Below are positions 33,370-44,791 of a DNA stretch of 64,000 nt, piece after piece (position 1 is the first letter of the stretch; every line of letters begins with the position of its first letter). Position numbers and translations under genes: made by a program. A model generated the notes under the pieces. The model was not told the origin of the DNA. It saw only the letters and a program-made list of their open reading frames with translations, and made no database searches. The DNA lies in NCBI RefSeq assembly GCF_026151205.1, contig NC_087076.1, forward strand, positions 13,935,675 through 13,999,674, given 5' to 3'. Source of the DNA: Bolinopsis microptera. Lineage: Eukaryota; Ctenophora; Tentaculata; Lobata; Bolinopsidae.

Positions 33370-33949
33370 TGAATGAAATGAATGTTCGTGAATAGAATGG
33401 ATAGTGTAAGCGAATTTGAATGATAATTATTGGAATGTATGATAACAAGTGAACCAAACCTAGCCGATTTGTCCCACGGTTGACACTTTTCCCGTCATAT
33501 CACTCATCTTTTGGCCATTGTTGATTAATGGCTCCACTTTGGCAGCAAAATTTTTGGACACATGCCCAACACAATCTATCTTGATTACAAGACTACACTC
33601 ATAGGTGCTGTCCTCGTGAATTTCCTCCCAACGCCTCTTCCCTCCTTCTTCTTCAACCCACTCCTCTTTACCCGTGATCTTATCCATGTTCCTGAGATTA
33701 TTATTTTTTTCGTGAGTGACTTAAATCTCTGTTCTTAAATTGTTATAGTTAAGCAGCACAAGGTATCTGAATGAGCTTACTTGTTGCAGTACTCACAAGT
33801 TCCACACCTCCAGATACGTCTTTCTGTCCTCATCTCCTATTAGATATTTGTACTGTAGATTGTAGGACAATGATCTCTCGTATCTAGAAGTTTCATCACT
33901 TGTAATACTCAGTCTGCCAACGGCACAGATTCTTTTATGTCTTAGGGGC

Positions 33950-34560
33950 CTGAAATGATATGGTAATTTTTCTCTTTGGATGAGGAGGAGGAGGAGGGAC
34001 GGGATGGTGAGCAAATCGGTTCCTGCAGTGCAGTTTGGAATCAGTACTACGGTGTTAGATGGCCTAGAACGGTTACCTTTACGGAGGATTCTTCTATATT
34101 TGATCTTGGTTGATGAGGGATCATAGACCATAACATTAAATGAGCGGTGAATGATGTTTCTTCTTCGGCAGTGTCTTACAACAGGCTTCTTCATTGGCGA
34201 TTAGGTCAGGTTGGCAGTATTCTGTACTGGACTCGGTCGTGTGTCAGATACTGCGTCACAAGATGGATTCACAGGGGTGCACGCTACTTCATGAGGATGA
34301 AGCAATTTCACTTTTGGAGCAGAGAGTAGGGCCCCTCTGTAGTTCAGAGCAGAGAAGGTACGGGTGAGGGGTGAGCTGCTGAAGAGAGGAGGAAAATGAT
34401 GGACATCAGTGAGCTCTGGAGGACCGCTGGGGGCAAACAGGATACGAGAAGGCTGCTGAAACACCTGATTAAGGGAACCGGTCACTCCAACAGGTGATGT
34501 AGGAGTTGGGTGGAGGGGAGTTGAGGCTGGTGTGGGTTTAGGCACAGTCTGTGGATTCAA
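33950..34560 (-). CDS. Possible upstream exons, proline-rich, unknown
   Basis: The frame 34560-34201 is rich in Pro, Ser and Thr (PKPTPASTPLHPTPTSPVG). After a TAA the same frame reopens at 34194 with MKKPVVRHCRRRNIIHRSFN. Either could be a 5' exon of the transposase gene downstream. The last part (about 34010-33950) is a pyrimidine tract and is probably intron. Confidence 0.3.
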
Positions 34561-34561
34561 G

Positions 34562-35094
34562 TTTGTGACTTAATATTTGCCCACACCATTTTGGCGTCTT
34601 AACCATTTTAACCTATTGTACAAAATATGATAGTAATGAGGCGAGGGACAGAATTATGAGAAGTAGAGATAAATAAATGGTTTTATAAGTTTGTTACAAA
34701 GCACACTAAAGCAATACTGTAATAAACATGACGTAATTACAACCAAAGAAGCTATGTTTGGCAGTGAAAAGAATATTGTTTACGCTAGCTCCCTGTGGAT
34801 TGTTGAGCATTTTGGTTTGATTTTTGCTCATCGAGACCACTTTAGTTGGATTCCCCTGCCCCAAATTAGTTGGATAAGGAAGATTTTCTCTCTCAAAAAG
34901 TATGATGCATTCTAATTAAAATAACATTTGTTTGTAAATAAATGTTGTTAATAAATAAATAAAATGATAAAAATGCCAACGAAACAGAACTGAACAATTT
35001 AAGAACTGGTTCTACAACCAAATTATGGTAGAAATGAAACAGCAAGTTTCTCTTATACCAGTCCCTGCATTCCTTCATTGTTCGCTCGGGAAAT
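34562..35094. other. No gene seen; dispersed repeat at start
   Basis: The stretch 34568-34618 (TGTGACTTAATATTTGCCCA onward) recurs at 61398-61453. The remaining sequence is AT-rich with no exon I can support. Confidence 0.4.
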
Positions 35095-35286
35095 TTATCC
35101 CTCTCGCTTATTGGTATGTAATGTAATGTTCAATTGGTTTTTCATAATGTAGCAGTAAGGACAGGGATATGTTCCCCAGCTTGTAGGCATTCCAAGTACC
35201 TGGATCGTAAACGAAGTGAAATTAGTTTTATTGTGCATAAGCAATTTTAGATTGAGCCATGTGTCCGAGTGTGTACTTTCTGTCAC
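35095..35286 (-). CDS. Possible exon with CPYC motif
   Basis: The frame reads VLGMPTSWGTYPCPYCYIMK. A 'GM-x(5-7)-YPCPYC' pattern is common in transposase-related multicopy invertebrate proteins, where the Cys pair is part of a zinc site. Borders are unclear. Confidence 0.35.
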   Translation of the reverse strand: MTESTHSDTWLNLKLLMHNKTNFTSFTIQVLGMPTSWGTYPCPYCYIMKNQLNITLHTNKREG

Positions 35287-35839
35287 AGTGAGGCTCCTAA
35301 CACTATACCATTATATTTTTGTGAGGAATGAGTAAATGAGTTGTTAATGAACTGTCTTGACAACAAGGAGGGTGACAACAGCAATACAAAAACAACATCA
35401 TCTTGTAACATCATCTATGTAAAAGCTAATAATACGTAAATCCCCGCGACTAGGGCCCGCGACGTACATTTTCTTTCGAATTATCTGGACCCGCGGGACC
35501 AAAATCGCTAGAATAAGCTAGAATTGCAATGAGCAATAACCTGTATCTCATCCTGAATAAAAATGTATGCGTTAACTAATTTGGAACGTTTGGCTGACAA
35601 TTTCGAGAGAAAAGAGTTTGTTCCCGTGTCCCTGTCGCATTTATAAGTGAATTGTGTTACTATAGAGCGTGTATTTTATATTTAGTGGGATACAAAGGAT
35701 ACAAAATCCGGTCTCCCCTTTTAGTTGATACGATACCGAGTTAAAAATATTTGAATTCATTGTGTACATTGTATAAAGATTTAATATTTTCTCAGTTAAA
35801 TGCTTGAAACTACGATATCAAATTTAGTGAAAATATCTT

Positions 35840-35995
35840 TTCCACTGACATTCGCTAGGTAGCAAACTTTCCTTGAAGAATTCTGTGAGAATAAAAAAGT
35901 CATTAAACTCTTTAAATCCTGGGAAGTCAGTATCACATTGCTCGTTGACAACAGTGTCTGGAAGAGTGTTTTGCTCACGTTTCTTCAGTAATATA
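35840..35995 (-). CDS. Exon-like copy A (KKREQNTLPDTVVNEQ...)
   Basis: After an AG, the minus frame reads KKREQNTLPDTVVNEQCDTD, continues FPGFKEFNDFF and ends LTEFFKESLLPSECQW. A second copy with the same first 30 residues lies at 36350-36510. The LPSEC end recurs at 41.0, 45.2 and 59.1 kb. It is a dispersed exon of an unnamed gene family, probably transposon-derived. Confidence 0.45.
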
Positions 35996-36349
35996 ATATG
36001 TAATATTATCTAAAATTATGTCTCACAGTCAATGAAAGGTTTACCTGGCGATGCTCTTCTTCTAAATCTAAAGCCATCCCAGCTATATGCAATGGTAACT
36101 CGTTATCCTGAAACGCAAGAAGTTACGTAATATAATGAAGAATCAGAAAATCAGAAGGTTGCCTTTCTTGTGATCTTTTCTACATTGTCATTGACTAAAT
36201 TTGAATAGTTAGAAGTTAAATATTTTAGCCAATAATTACCGTGATGTGTTATAGTAATATAATATGTAAGATTATCTTAAATTATGTCTCACAGTGAATG
36301 AAAGGATCAGCAAAATTCTTTGGTAAAACTTTGTATCCTTATCAAGGCT

Positions 36350-36510
36350 CGTATCACCAAGAACACCTTCCATTCCACTGTCTGGAGATCCAGATGTCAT
36401 TGTCGTAATAATAAAAAAAGTCATCAAATTCCTCAAATCCTGGAAAGTCAGTATTACATTGCTCGTTGACAACAGTGTCTGGAAGAGTGTTTTGCTCACG
36501 TTTCTTTAAC
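36350..36510 (-). CDS. Exon-like copy B
   Basis: The first half is nearly identical to copy A at 35840-35995 (KKREQNTLPDTVVNEQCNTD). The second half is different (YYYDNDIWISRQWNG) and ends in TGA. The pair shows local duplication with replacement of the 3' half. Confidence 0.45.
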
Positions 36511-36519
36511 AAAATACTG

Positions 36520-37162
36520 AGATGGTGGGAAATGAAGAAAGATATTCAGTGTTAAAAATGCTTTTAGCCTAATCATGTCATGATTTAATTAAAGATTGAC
36601 AGTACAAAAAATAAACTAGCATATACTTGAATCATAGACATCAAGCATAAAGAATAAAGATAAACATAATATTTTTCTGACAAAATAAGAAGTAAATTTA
36701 CAGTTTGTCAGATTCTTGGCTATGCTGGAGTCCTCTAAGAGCACTAGGCTTACAGCTGTCTTCTGATATACAAATACTCCTTGGTCAGTTTGCCTGTATG
36801 AGAATGTGAGCTGGCATTTGTGGCATGTTTTCGACCTTAAAGTCTACTATTTTCCCTAAGCCATCTCTAACTCAGTCTTATCAAAGATTAGGTAGCTTAG
36901 TGGCTAAGTTCCCTCAATGTAAGTCTCTTTGGGTGCGGCCAAGACTTATCGCTTGTTCCCTCATAATATATGGTGGGTCATAAAGACAATAAGTACCACT
37001 ATTGTTGTCCTTACGGTTCTTAAAGACACCGACCTTATCTTCAATTTAATACATGATAATATGAACTCGCTAAAGTATAATTACTGTACTTGTATAAAGA
37101 CCGTACTACGATAATAATAATGATTTTAACATGAAATTTATTATCATATATTGAATATTGAT
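36520..37162. other. No gene seen
   Basis: AT-rich sequence with no exon I would support. A short TAGCTTAGTGGCTAAG string near 36890 resembles a tRNA A box but has no matching B box. Confidence 0.4.
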
Positions 37163-37174
37163 ACCATAATAGAT

Positions 37175-38554
37175 GATTGTAGGACTGAATCCCTACCGGA
37201 CGGAATCACTACCACCCAAATATCACTACTGGTAGTGATTTAGTCCGGTAGAAATTCAGTCCGAAAATATACCTCAATCCCTACCAGATGATCTTAGTTC
37301 ACTAGTTCTAATATCATGACGTGATCTGAGCCAGGGCTCTCATGGAGTGCTTGCTATGGGGCCTGGCAGACATGTGATCCACAGACTTACGTACGCAACG
37401 AGGAGCCCTAACGAGAACTGGTTCGGATCAAGTCATTCATAATGACCTGCTATACGACAATACAGTGATGTGAACCTTCACATGCTCGGTATCTCAATCA
37501 GCTAGTGGGAATAATATATAAACCCGCTACGCCTGTGTTTATCTTATACCACTATGTCTTCCTCATCCATCGAGTTTATTCCTGGCAGAAAGAAAGGCAG
37601 CCGCAACGTCCTCTACGATGGTCACCTCTACCACCTTAACAGAAAGAGGGAAGACAAGACCTACTGGAAGTGCAACAAGTGCAAGTCCCGCCTGATCCTT
37701 GTCCAGGACACCTTCTGTTCTGCTACCCCTCATGATCACGAATCAACTGTGATCCCAAGTCATTGGCACGACTAGTCAGACGAGCCAGACAGGCAGCCTA
37801 CTCCCATCCTGTCAACCCCATCTCCTTAGAAGACCTGGTGATTCCTCCTAACTACCTGACCTCTCCCGGTGGTGACACTATGTTGCTCTGGGACTCCTCC
37901 TACGACACCAACACCAGAAGATCTATCCTCCTTGGTACTGCAGACAACATCAACATCATCTATCAGTCAGATCACCTCGTCGTGGATGGAACCTTTAAGA
38001 CCTCTCCAGACCTGTTTACTCAACTCTTCACAGTCCACGCCTTACACCCTACTGGATGGAGAATCCCTGCAGCCTTTGGACTCCTACCCGGGAAGCGCAC
38101 CATCATGTACGAGAACATCCTCAACGAACTGGACTCCTACGGACCCTTCGTTGATGATTATGATAACTTTGGGGATGTTACCGAGTTTCTGAAAGCTGTT
38201 GGATCTAAGATTTTGGGTTAATGCTTTAATGTTTACTTATTATTGTGTGATTTAAATTACTCTATCAGTATATTATCTATTATTCTTTGACCAAATTTCT
38301 GCTTAGTCAATTATCACGAAAAATCTAATAATAATTAACAAAAAATAAAATAATTAACTAATGAAATACGAATAATTATGCCTTTATTGCAAAGTTCAGT
38401 AGGGATCACATCAAAGTGGTTAGGTCTAGATATTAGCGGTAGTGATTTAGTCCGGTAGAGATTCAGTCCGAAAGTATACCTCAATCCCTACCAATAGTGA
38501 TTGGTAGTGATTCAGTCCGTTAGGGATTCAGTCATGTAGTGATTCGGTCCGTTC
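37175..38554 (+). mobile_element. 1.38-kb MULE transposon with 12-bp target duplication
   Basis: ACCATAATAGAT flanks both sides (37163-37174 and 38555-38566), a size typical of MULEs (8-12 bp). The ends are inverted: GGACTGAATCCCTAC on the left, and the complement of GGACCGAATCACTAC on the right. Inside each end the unit GTAGTGATTTAGTCCGGTAG recurs, so the ends have both inverted and direct repeats. The element carries a FLYWCH-MULE coding remnant. Confidence 0.85.
37554..38221 (+). pseudogene. FLYWCH zinc finger fused to MULE transposase, frameshifted and truncated
   Basis: The first frame (37554-37775) has a FLYWCH finger: LYDGHLYHLNRKREDKTYWK, then CNKCKSR and PHDHES. The second frame (from about 37763 to 38221) is shifted by one base and holds the MULE N-terminal catalytic part: HLVVDGTFKTSPDLFTQLF, then PAAFGLLPGKRTIMYENIL. 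The Asp in VVDGTFKT is the first catalytic residue of MULE enzymes. The rest of the catalytic domain is missing before the stop. One indel near 37740-37765 separates the two parts. Confidence 0.75.
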
Positions 38555-38566
38555 ACCATAATAGAT

Positions 38567-39250
38567 ACCATGTTTCAGAAGAAACATTTTATGCGGACCA
38601 ATTATATAACCTTCTTAACTATTAAAATTAGTAAACATATTAGACGACGGTTCCCTTTCAATCATGATAAAATGTTGTCTCCATAAACTATTGAATAGGC
38701 AGCACTCCCGCCTGATGCACACACTGTCTATTTTAGGAACGCCAAGAAGGATCTCACCTGCGGCCCCTAACCACCAGTACTACGACTCTTTATTTTGGCT
38801 GACCGGTGTGGGTAATACACTTTGTGTTCCTCATCCTTATGTAGAGTGTATCTTCCGCTCATATACCTGCGAATCCACGACTCTCTTACTAACAATACTC
38901 CTGATGGACTAAACAATCATGGAGCTAGTCTTAGGTTGGCAATAGAAATTAAATAGTTCTAGGACCCGCTTGTCCCAGTGGGTAAACGTTTGATCCTCTT
39001 GTGCGCTGCCACTTCAAGGGCCATATGCCTGAAGATTAAATTATGGGAATTATCTGTTAATATTTGTATGATGGAACATAATCACCTTTTATGTCGATTA
39101 TCATATAGATGAGGAAGAGAGGTAAAGATTGTCGAGAAATTATCATCTGCTACCAACTACACGATTCAATCTAAACAATTGCACTTATTCAGTTCTAATG
39201 GTTGTTTCAAACTGTGAAGCCAAAAAGGTTTACCTAATATGTTAACTTAT
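38567..39250. other. No gene seen
   Basis: AT-rich sequence. Around 38960-39000 a GTCCCAGTGGGTAAACG / GTTTGATCC pair recalls tRNA-type A and B boxes but is too short for a gene and may be a SINE relic. Confidence 0.35.
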
Positions 39251-39261
39251 TTTTACCTTCC

Positions 39262-39436
39262 TCTTCTTGAGCTCCTTCAACATGACGCAATATTCGTCCA
39301 CTGTTTTTGTAATCTCAGTTCTCCTATTTATTTCGTCTTCCCCAACAAACAACCCTTTCCACGTGAAATTGAGTGAGTTAGTGCTATATGTTCAACTGGG
39401 TCAATTTCTATTCCCTCCAACCCCCGGCCCCCACCC
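39262..39436 (-). CDS. Repeated exon (GLFxGED...LKKxK), copy 1 of 4
   Basis: The minus frame encodes a conserved short exon also present at about 41150-41325, 45337-45492 and 46390-46520. In the 41-kb copy it reads GLFLGEDDINRWIEIRKTID and ends QELKKTK before GTAAAA. Each copy is preceded by the same C-rich stretch. Helical, charged content; family unknown. Confidence 0.4.
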
Positions 39437-39450
39437 CAACCAACTGCCCC

Positions 39451-39862
39451 TCCTGGCTTCAACTCTATGTCTCCAGAGAGTAACAAAAGTAGACGGCCCA
39501 CACCTGACCACATGTCGCAGTTTGGCAGCATTGCCACTGAAGCGTAATCTCGGACAATGAATAATTCCTGGGGTATGCACAACACAATCCATGTGTCAGA
39601 CTGAAAGAGTGTTAAACCTAGGAGAGAAACAGTATCATTATTGATTTATTAAACCCGAGTTAAATATTAGTATGATAAGTATTTGGAAATAAACTTAAAT
39701 AAAAGTATTTAATAATATTATTCTTTTATCAATTATGACGTGTTTTATTTATACCGTTGCCTAAATAAAATTATGAAATTCATCACCCGTACTAGCGAGC
39801 ATACGGATGTCAACAAACGCAGCAGACAGGAGTATGAATGCGACTAATGCCACACTCAACTT
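39451..39862. repeat. 412-bp duplicated block P, copy 1 (copy 2 at 43763-44174)
   Basis: The two copies are the same length and appear identical or nearly so over 412 bp, 4.3 kb apart, in the same orientation. On the minus strand the block contains the exon with the 2A-like motif. In this copy the motif is cut after ELKPG and joins unrelated GC-rich sequence. Confidence 0.9.
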
Positions 39863-40032
39863 GATGGGTCGAGGTCCCTTTTCTGTGTTGGTGGTTTCTG
39901 TGTTTTTTTATTGTGGTGTATCAGCTGTGGCTTGTAATAGTGGTGGGGGAATCTGGGGAATCTGCAAATAAAGACTCGAGAGAAAAAGAAAGAAAACTGG
40001 TAACAGAAACTTAGTTGAGTAAAACAAAAAGG

Positions 40033-40250
40033 TTAGTCTAAAAAATGATGTTGTTTTAATTTTTTTAAATACTCTCTGTATCTTGCCTCTTGGCGTCCCT
40101 CGGCCTCTGTATCTTGGCGTCCCTGAGCTGTATCTGGGCGTCCCTCTAGCTCTGTATTTGGGTCTTGGTGTTCTTCGTTAATTTGTAATGGGTCGGGGTG
40201 GTATTCTTCGATGTTCTTTTTGGGTGAGATGTGCATGTGTCGTGGTTTTG
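40033..40250 (-). CDS. Charged tandem-repeat exon (EGRQDTEAEGRQEARY), copy 1
   Basis: The frame reads HPDPLQINEEHQDPNTELEG and then RPDTAQGRQDTEAEGRQEAR and REYLKKLKQ before a stop. Related, shorter copies occur at about 44560-44740, 46030-46220 and 51650-51800. It is rich in E, D, Q and R, probably disordered. Function unknown. Confidence 0.4.
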
Positions 40251-40592
40251 TGGATGTTGGGGGAATTTTAGGAATCTGCTAATAAGGCTGGGTGTTGGAA
40301 TGCCCTGGTTGTGGACAATGGGTCCGGAATGGTAAAGGCCGGCTTTGCTGGAGATCAACAATTAAACAATTAAATCAATCAATCAATTTAAGTTTATTCC
40401 TTTTGACCTTCCTCCTTTTTTATCAACATCCGTGTTTGGGGCTGCGATTTGTGTGTGCTCTAGCTCTGCATGCTCTTGAACTGTTGACGGTGGAGGTGAT
40501 TGTGGAGGTGATTGTGGCTTCTGAAAATAAGGCTGGGTGTTAGAATTATGTATGTGAATGTATGTGTAGTCAGTGCAGTGTAGTCACTGCAG

Positions 40593-41180
40593 TGTGGCTT
40601 ATGTTGCAGCCCCATACCTAGTCATAAAAATGCTATCGAAACTACCTCTGTTCTGTGATCACATCTTCTCAGGGTGCAAAATGAATATATATATAGGCTT
40701 ATTAGTTTTTTAGAAATTTAAAAGTTCTATAAAAATTTATAAATGGATTATAAATATTTTATTTGTGTGTTTTGTGTTATTCATCTTTATACCTATTTAA
40801 GAAGAGATTTTCTTAAAATTATAATAATAATTTTCTCAATTATAGTCAGTTAAATGCTTGAAACTACGAAAATTTAGTGACATATTCAAAATAAACGATA
40901 AATAAACTGTACAATGCAAATAAAGTATTAGGTGAATACTGAAATATCATGCAACGCATCAGTTGCCCTAAAGGAATGTACAAGAAGTAGCGTTCATCCT
41001 TGCTCAGTAGACGTCTGTTGAGTGCAGCTGCACATGAGGGACATTCGCTAGGAAGAATATTTTCCTTGAATAATTCTGTGCATACAGGCGAGGTACACAA
41101 AAAAATGTATCTAATATGTAAACTTATTTTTACCTTCGTCTTCTTCAGCTCCTGCAACATGGCGCAAAATTCGTCTATTG
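40593..41180. repeat. Duplicated block Q, copy 1 (copy 2 at 44792-45370)
   Basis: About 580 bp starting GTGTGGCTTATGTTGCAGCC recur 4.2 kb downstream in the same orientation with few changes. The minus strand contains the exon with CTELFKEN and LPSECPSC motifs. Confidence 0.85.
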
Positions 41181-41322
41181 TTTTTCTTATCTCTATCCAT
41201 CTATTGATATCGTCTTCTCCAAGAAATAACCCTTTTCATGTGAAATGGAGTGAGTTAGAATCGAGTGCTATATGTTCGAATGGTAAAATTTCTATCCCCT
41301 CCAATCCCCCCGGCCCCCCTCC

Positions 41323-42157
41323 TCGTCATATCATCTTCAGCCTACGTTCTGTTTTGAGATTAAAAACGCGAAACGAGTATTCATATTAACAATATTATAC
41401 ATTTTATGATTTTAATTTAAAGAGATTAGTTGGACCTTGTCGTTCTGTTTGAACAGAAAGCAAGAGCCACAACAATTGTTGTGTCTTTTTGTGTTGTTGT
41501 GTCTTTTTGTGTTGTTGTTATAGGACATTATTTTTTGCTTCATTGATGTAGGTGACTGGCCGAACTTCTGTAAACAGTGGTAAAGACGGCACTATGTTCA
41601 TTGTTCCTACATATAACATAGTGACAGGCAGTATTTCTTTGAATGAATCAATCTTCCCAATTATCTTCCAATTCGCTGGATGAAGAGTCAGGCGTTTTTA
41701 TCGTAAATTCCTATTTCTCTTATCCTCGTCGTTTCTTACAATTTTTCTTGCCAATTGATATTTCATTTTATAGCGTGCGTTCAATGAACAGGTCGGAGGA
41801 ATCTATTCAAGAGCAGTTGGTTACAGTTACGATACCAGGGTCGTTATTCCTTCAGGTTAAGTTTTCTCTTTCAGAGAAAGGTTTCTATGTCTAAAAACGC
41901 ATGTCATATTCATATTAACAATATTATACATTATAATATATTATAATTAACTAGAATAGTCAGAACTTAGTTTTGTTTGAACAGAAGATGAGGACCTCAA
42001 CAGGCTGATCTCTTAATCAGAAAGGTATGTTGATGTTCCACGAGTCTGTGAAACTAATTTCTGAAATTCGTCCATGCTGTAGGATTTTCCAATAATAAAT
42101 TACAATTCTCCTGACAGACTGACCAATCGTGAAGTGAGTCTTCAGCTTTTGAATGCA
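41323..42157. repeat. Duplicated block R, copy 1 (copy 2 at 46851-47655)
   Basis: About 800 bp from CGTCATATCATCTTCAGCCT to TTTTGAATGCAGTG recur 5.5 kb downstream, same orientation, with scattered substitutions and small indels. Copy 2 then continues into an exon-like frame at 47569-47883 that copy 1 lacks. Confidence 0.85.
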
Positions 42158-42571
42158 GTGAATACCTTAACCTTTCACTACCTCATTCCAACTCATGTCT
42201 AGAGATTGATTAAACGTAACGTTACAAAATTAAAAGTAAAAGATTAAATGGTTAAGAGAAAATTCCTTTTCACTTAGCCATTCTTGAATCTTGGTGTAGT
42301 TGATATCATAGTTGTTAAGTTCGTCGAAGAAATGCGAAAAATTCATCCAGTTCGGCACCTTTTAAAAATTCGTGAAAATTCGTTGCGTAAATTTTCTTGG
42401 CATATGTTTTGATTTTATAATGAATGGCTTAGGTGCGATCACTATTACACTTGTAAACAAATGATACAGTTAGATAGTTATACATACTTGTATTGAAAAA
42501 AAAAACTAGATCAACAACAGATCATGACTAGTACTTCAATATAAACAGAGCTGGTTCACAGATTACAATTA

Positions 42572-42985
42572 AGCATCAATTAAAGCAACAGCTCTCAACT
42601 TATCATTGTTATCTAAATAATCTATAGCATATGTGATCTTAGTGATCTTAGTGCCAGCACTAGTGCTCTCTGTCCAGATTGCTGATTCGCTAGCTATGTC
42701 GTTCAGAAGCTTTAAGTTGGAGTGAACGTAAACCAGCTATCTGGCCTTTTCTGTTCTTAGTTTATTTCTCCTTTTCGAGTACACATATTCAAACTGGCTC
42801 CAATTTGTTTCGCAGGCACTGGCGCTCGTGACCTGGCTGAACAAGATAATAGCCAACTCCTGAATTACTGGGGTCTCAGAACCGTACAATTGCCAATATA
42901 ATTTAACAGGCTGATTATGGAACTTGGCAACCTCTGGCCTACTAAAGAGACCTCTACGTTGCCTGAAATGCAACATCTCACTCAT
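42572..42985 (-). pseudogene. hAT transposase C-terminal dimerisation domain, one in-frame stop
   Basis: The frame reads PVKLYWQLYGSETPVIQELA, then SASACETNWSQFEYVYSKRR and NKLRTEKAR. This matches the hAT dimerisation region, where a C/S-E-x-N-W-S-x-F string is followed by K-K/R-R-N-x-L. A TAG at 42736-42734 interrupts R*LVYVHSNLKLL, after which the frame runs on to a stop near 42571. The catalytic domain is absent. It is a relic lying between duplicated blocks. Confidence 0.75.
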
Positions 42986-43708
42986 AATTGTTGCTCGATC
43001 CCACTGGTGTCCTTTAAAGTTCGGTTAAAGTTTGTCTATTTCGTTAAAAAATTCGTCCAGTTCGGCACCTTTTTAAAGTTCGTCCAGGACGTCCGTAACA
43101 ACTATGGTTGATATCTCCATATCTTCGTTCTTCAACAGGAATAATCTGAGCTCAGTCGAGCTAGACTGTGTTAGTTTAGCTGGTAACATATTCAGTCCAT
43201 AGTAAACATAACCAAAAAGTCAGAATTTAAGAATTTAAAACTATAAATAAAAGATAACTCAACTTCAGCTGATCATGTTAATCGTTTAATTACTGAGTGT
43301 GTTTCTTTAATTTTGTGCTCTGAACACATTTTTATGTTAGATTTGTTGAGCACTTTTCTCACCTTTCTCAACCCATGAAATGTTATCTTACCTGCTGTTT
43401 TCATAAATTATGAATAGTTGGATGGATTAAGGGCTTAACATATATATTACTATCAACCATGGTATTCTATTAAAAACATGTTAGGCTGATTTGTTTTAAA
43501 TACCGGCTGTCAAGAGGTACTACGTACTAAGGGTTTGAATCTACAATAACAACTACGGTCTGATAAATGGTGAAGATTAGTGATGAGTGAATCTCACAGC
43601 AAATTTGGGATTAATTAAATATATTAAGTGAAACTGTTAGCAATTCAATCGAAAGTAAATATTTTAAATAAAGGAGCTCAGAAAATTGTAAAGAAATAAA
43701 CCTTCTTG

Positions 43709-43916
43709 TCAGACGTCAGTAAACACATTTTTATCATTAGTTTGCACAAATGGTGTGGTTGGTCCTGGCTTCAACTCTATGTCTCCAGAGAGTAACAAAA
43801 GTAGACGGCCCACACCTGACCACATGTCGCAGTTTGGCAGCATTGCCACTGAAGCGTAATCTCGGACAATGAATAATTCCTGGGGTATGCACAACACAAT
43901 CCATGTGTCAGACTGA
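43709..43916 (-). CDS. Exon with 2A-like motif (GDIELKPGP)
   Basis: After CTTTCAG the minus frame reads SDTWIVLCIPQELFIVRDYA, then a Leu run and SGDIELKPGPTT (motif at about 43786-43760). Viral and retrotransposon 2A peptides end in D-x-E-x-N-P-G-P after a Leu-rich stretch and make the ribosome skip a peptide bond. Here Lys replaces the usual Asn, which probably weakens or abolishes skipping. Such motifs occur near the N-terminus of LINE proteins. No downstream RT is seen, so this may be an exonised fragment. Confidence 0.45.
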
Positions 43917-44174
43917 AAGAGTGTTAAACCTAGGAGAGAAACAGTATCATTATTGATTTATTAAACCCGAGTTAAATATTAGTATGATAAGTATTTGGAA
44001 ATAAACTTAAATAAAAGTATTTAATAATATTATTCTTTTATCAATTATGACGTGTTTTATTTATACCGTTGCCTAAATAAAATTATGAAATTCATCACCC
44101 GTACTAGCGAGCATACGGATGTCAACAAACGCAGCAGACAGGAGTATGAATGCGACTAATGCCTCACTCAACTT
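43763..44174. repeat. Block P, copy 2
   Basis: Partner of 39451-39862. Here the exon continues past the block into TTPFVQTNDKN, so this copy keeps the original junction. Confidence 0.9.
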
Positions 44175-44791
44175 GGCATGGTAGTCACAAAGAATAGCTT
44201 CCTGAAAACTTGACGAACATGAACACCACCCCCGGTATGAAGAAAATACACGGAGTGATGCATGGATCGGGAAAAAATGTTAGTCTGATAAGTTTTAAAT
44301 ACCAGCTGTCATAAGGTCAATAGCTGTCTCTTTAGGGATCTTTGATAACGGTCGACAAGGGCTTTAATCTATGAGAACGACACATACTTTCCTCTTGCTC
44401 TGTACGTAACTTACATAGTACCTCATATGGTACACGGGAAATCAGCAAATAATCTGTGTCTTTTAATTGTGGTGTATCAGCTGTGGCTTGTAAAAACTGG
44501 TAACAGAAACTTAGTAGAGTAAAACAAATAGGTTAGTCTGAAATTAAATGTTGTTTCAATTTTTTTAAACTCTGTATCTTTTTGACCCTCTGTATCTTGG
44601 CGTCCCTCTAGCTCTGTATCTTGGTGTTCTTTGTGTTCGTTAATTGGTGATGGGTCGGGGTGGTGTTCGTCGGTGTTTGTTTATATGTGCATGTGTCGTG
44701 CGCGTGGTTTTGTGGATGTTTGGGGAATTTTAGGGATCTGCAAATAAGGCTGGGTGTTGGAATTATGTAGGTGAATGTATGTGTAGTCAGT

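Larger units (their letters stand above)
31760..33949 (-). pseudogene. Multi-exon Mutator-like transposase gene, decayed
   Basis: Exons on the minus strand are 33949-33797, 33691-33465, 32657-32456, 32304-32070 and about 31967-31760. The first four join in phase, with donors TT|GTGAGT, G|GC (non-GT), AA|GTAAGG and CAG|GTTATT. Motifs follow the Mutator-like transposase domain: YLIGDEDRKTYLEVWN (second Asp region), IKIDCVGHVSKNF, KAIWATLYHS, HAFCPTDSWC and NTNINESFNSVLWNFIPKTR (Glu region), then a basic RVKIRTKSKETAEVKYESRL tail. A TGA interrupts the last exon, and the second intron has a GC or mutated donor. The DGSW-type motif is absent here. A partial copy of the third exon lies at 33269-33369. 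Probably inactive. Confidence 0.7.

Noticed and set aside
36885-36930. tRNA gene
   Set aside because: An A-box-like string is present, but there is no B box and no cloverleaf.
38955-39000. tRNA gene or SINE head
   Set aside because: The box A/B spacing is too short and no acceptor stem forms; at most a SINE relic.
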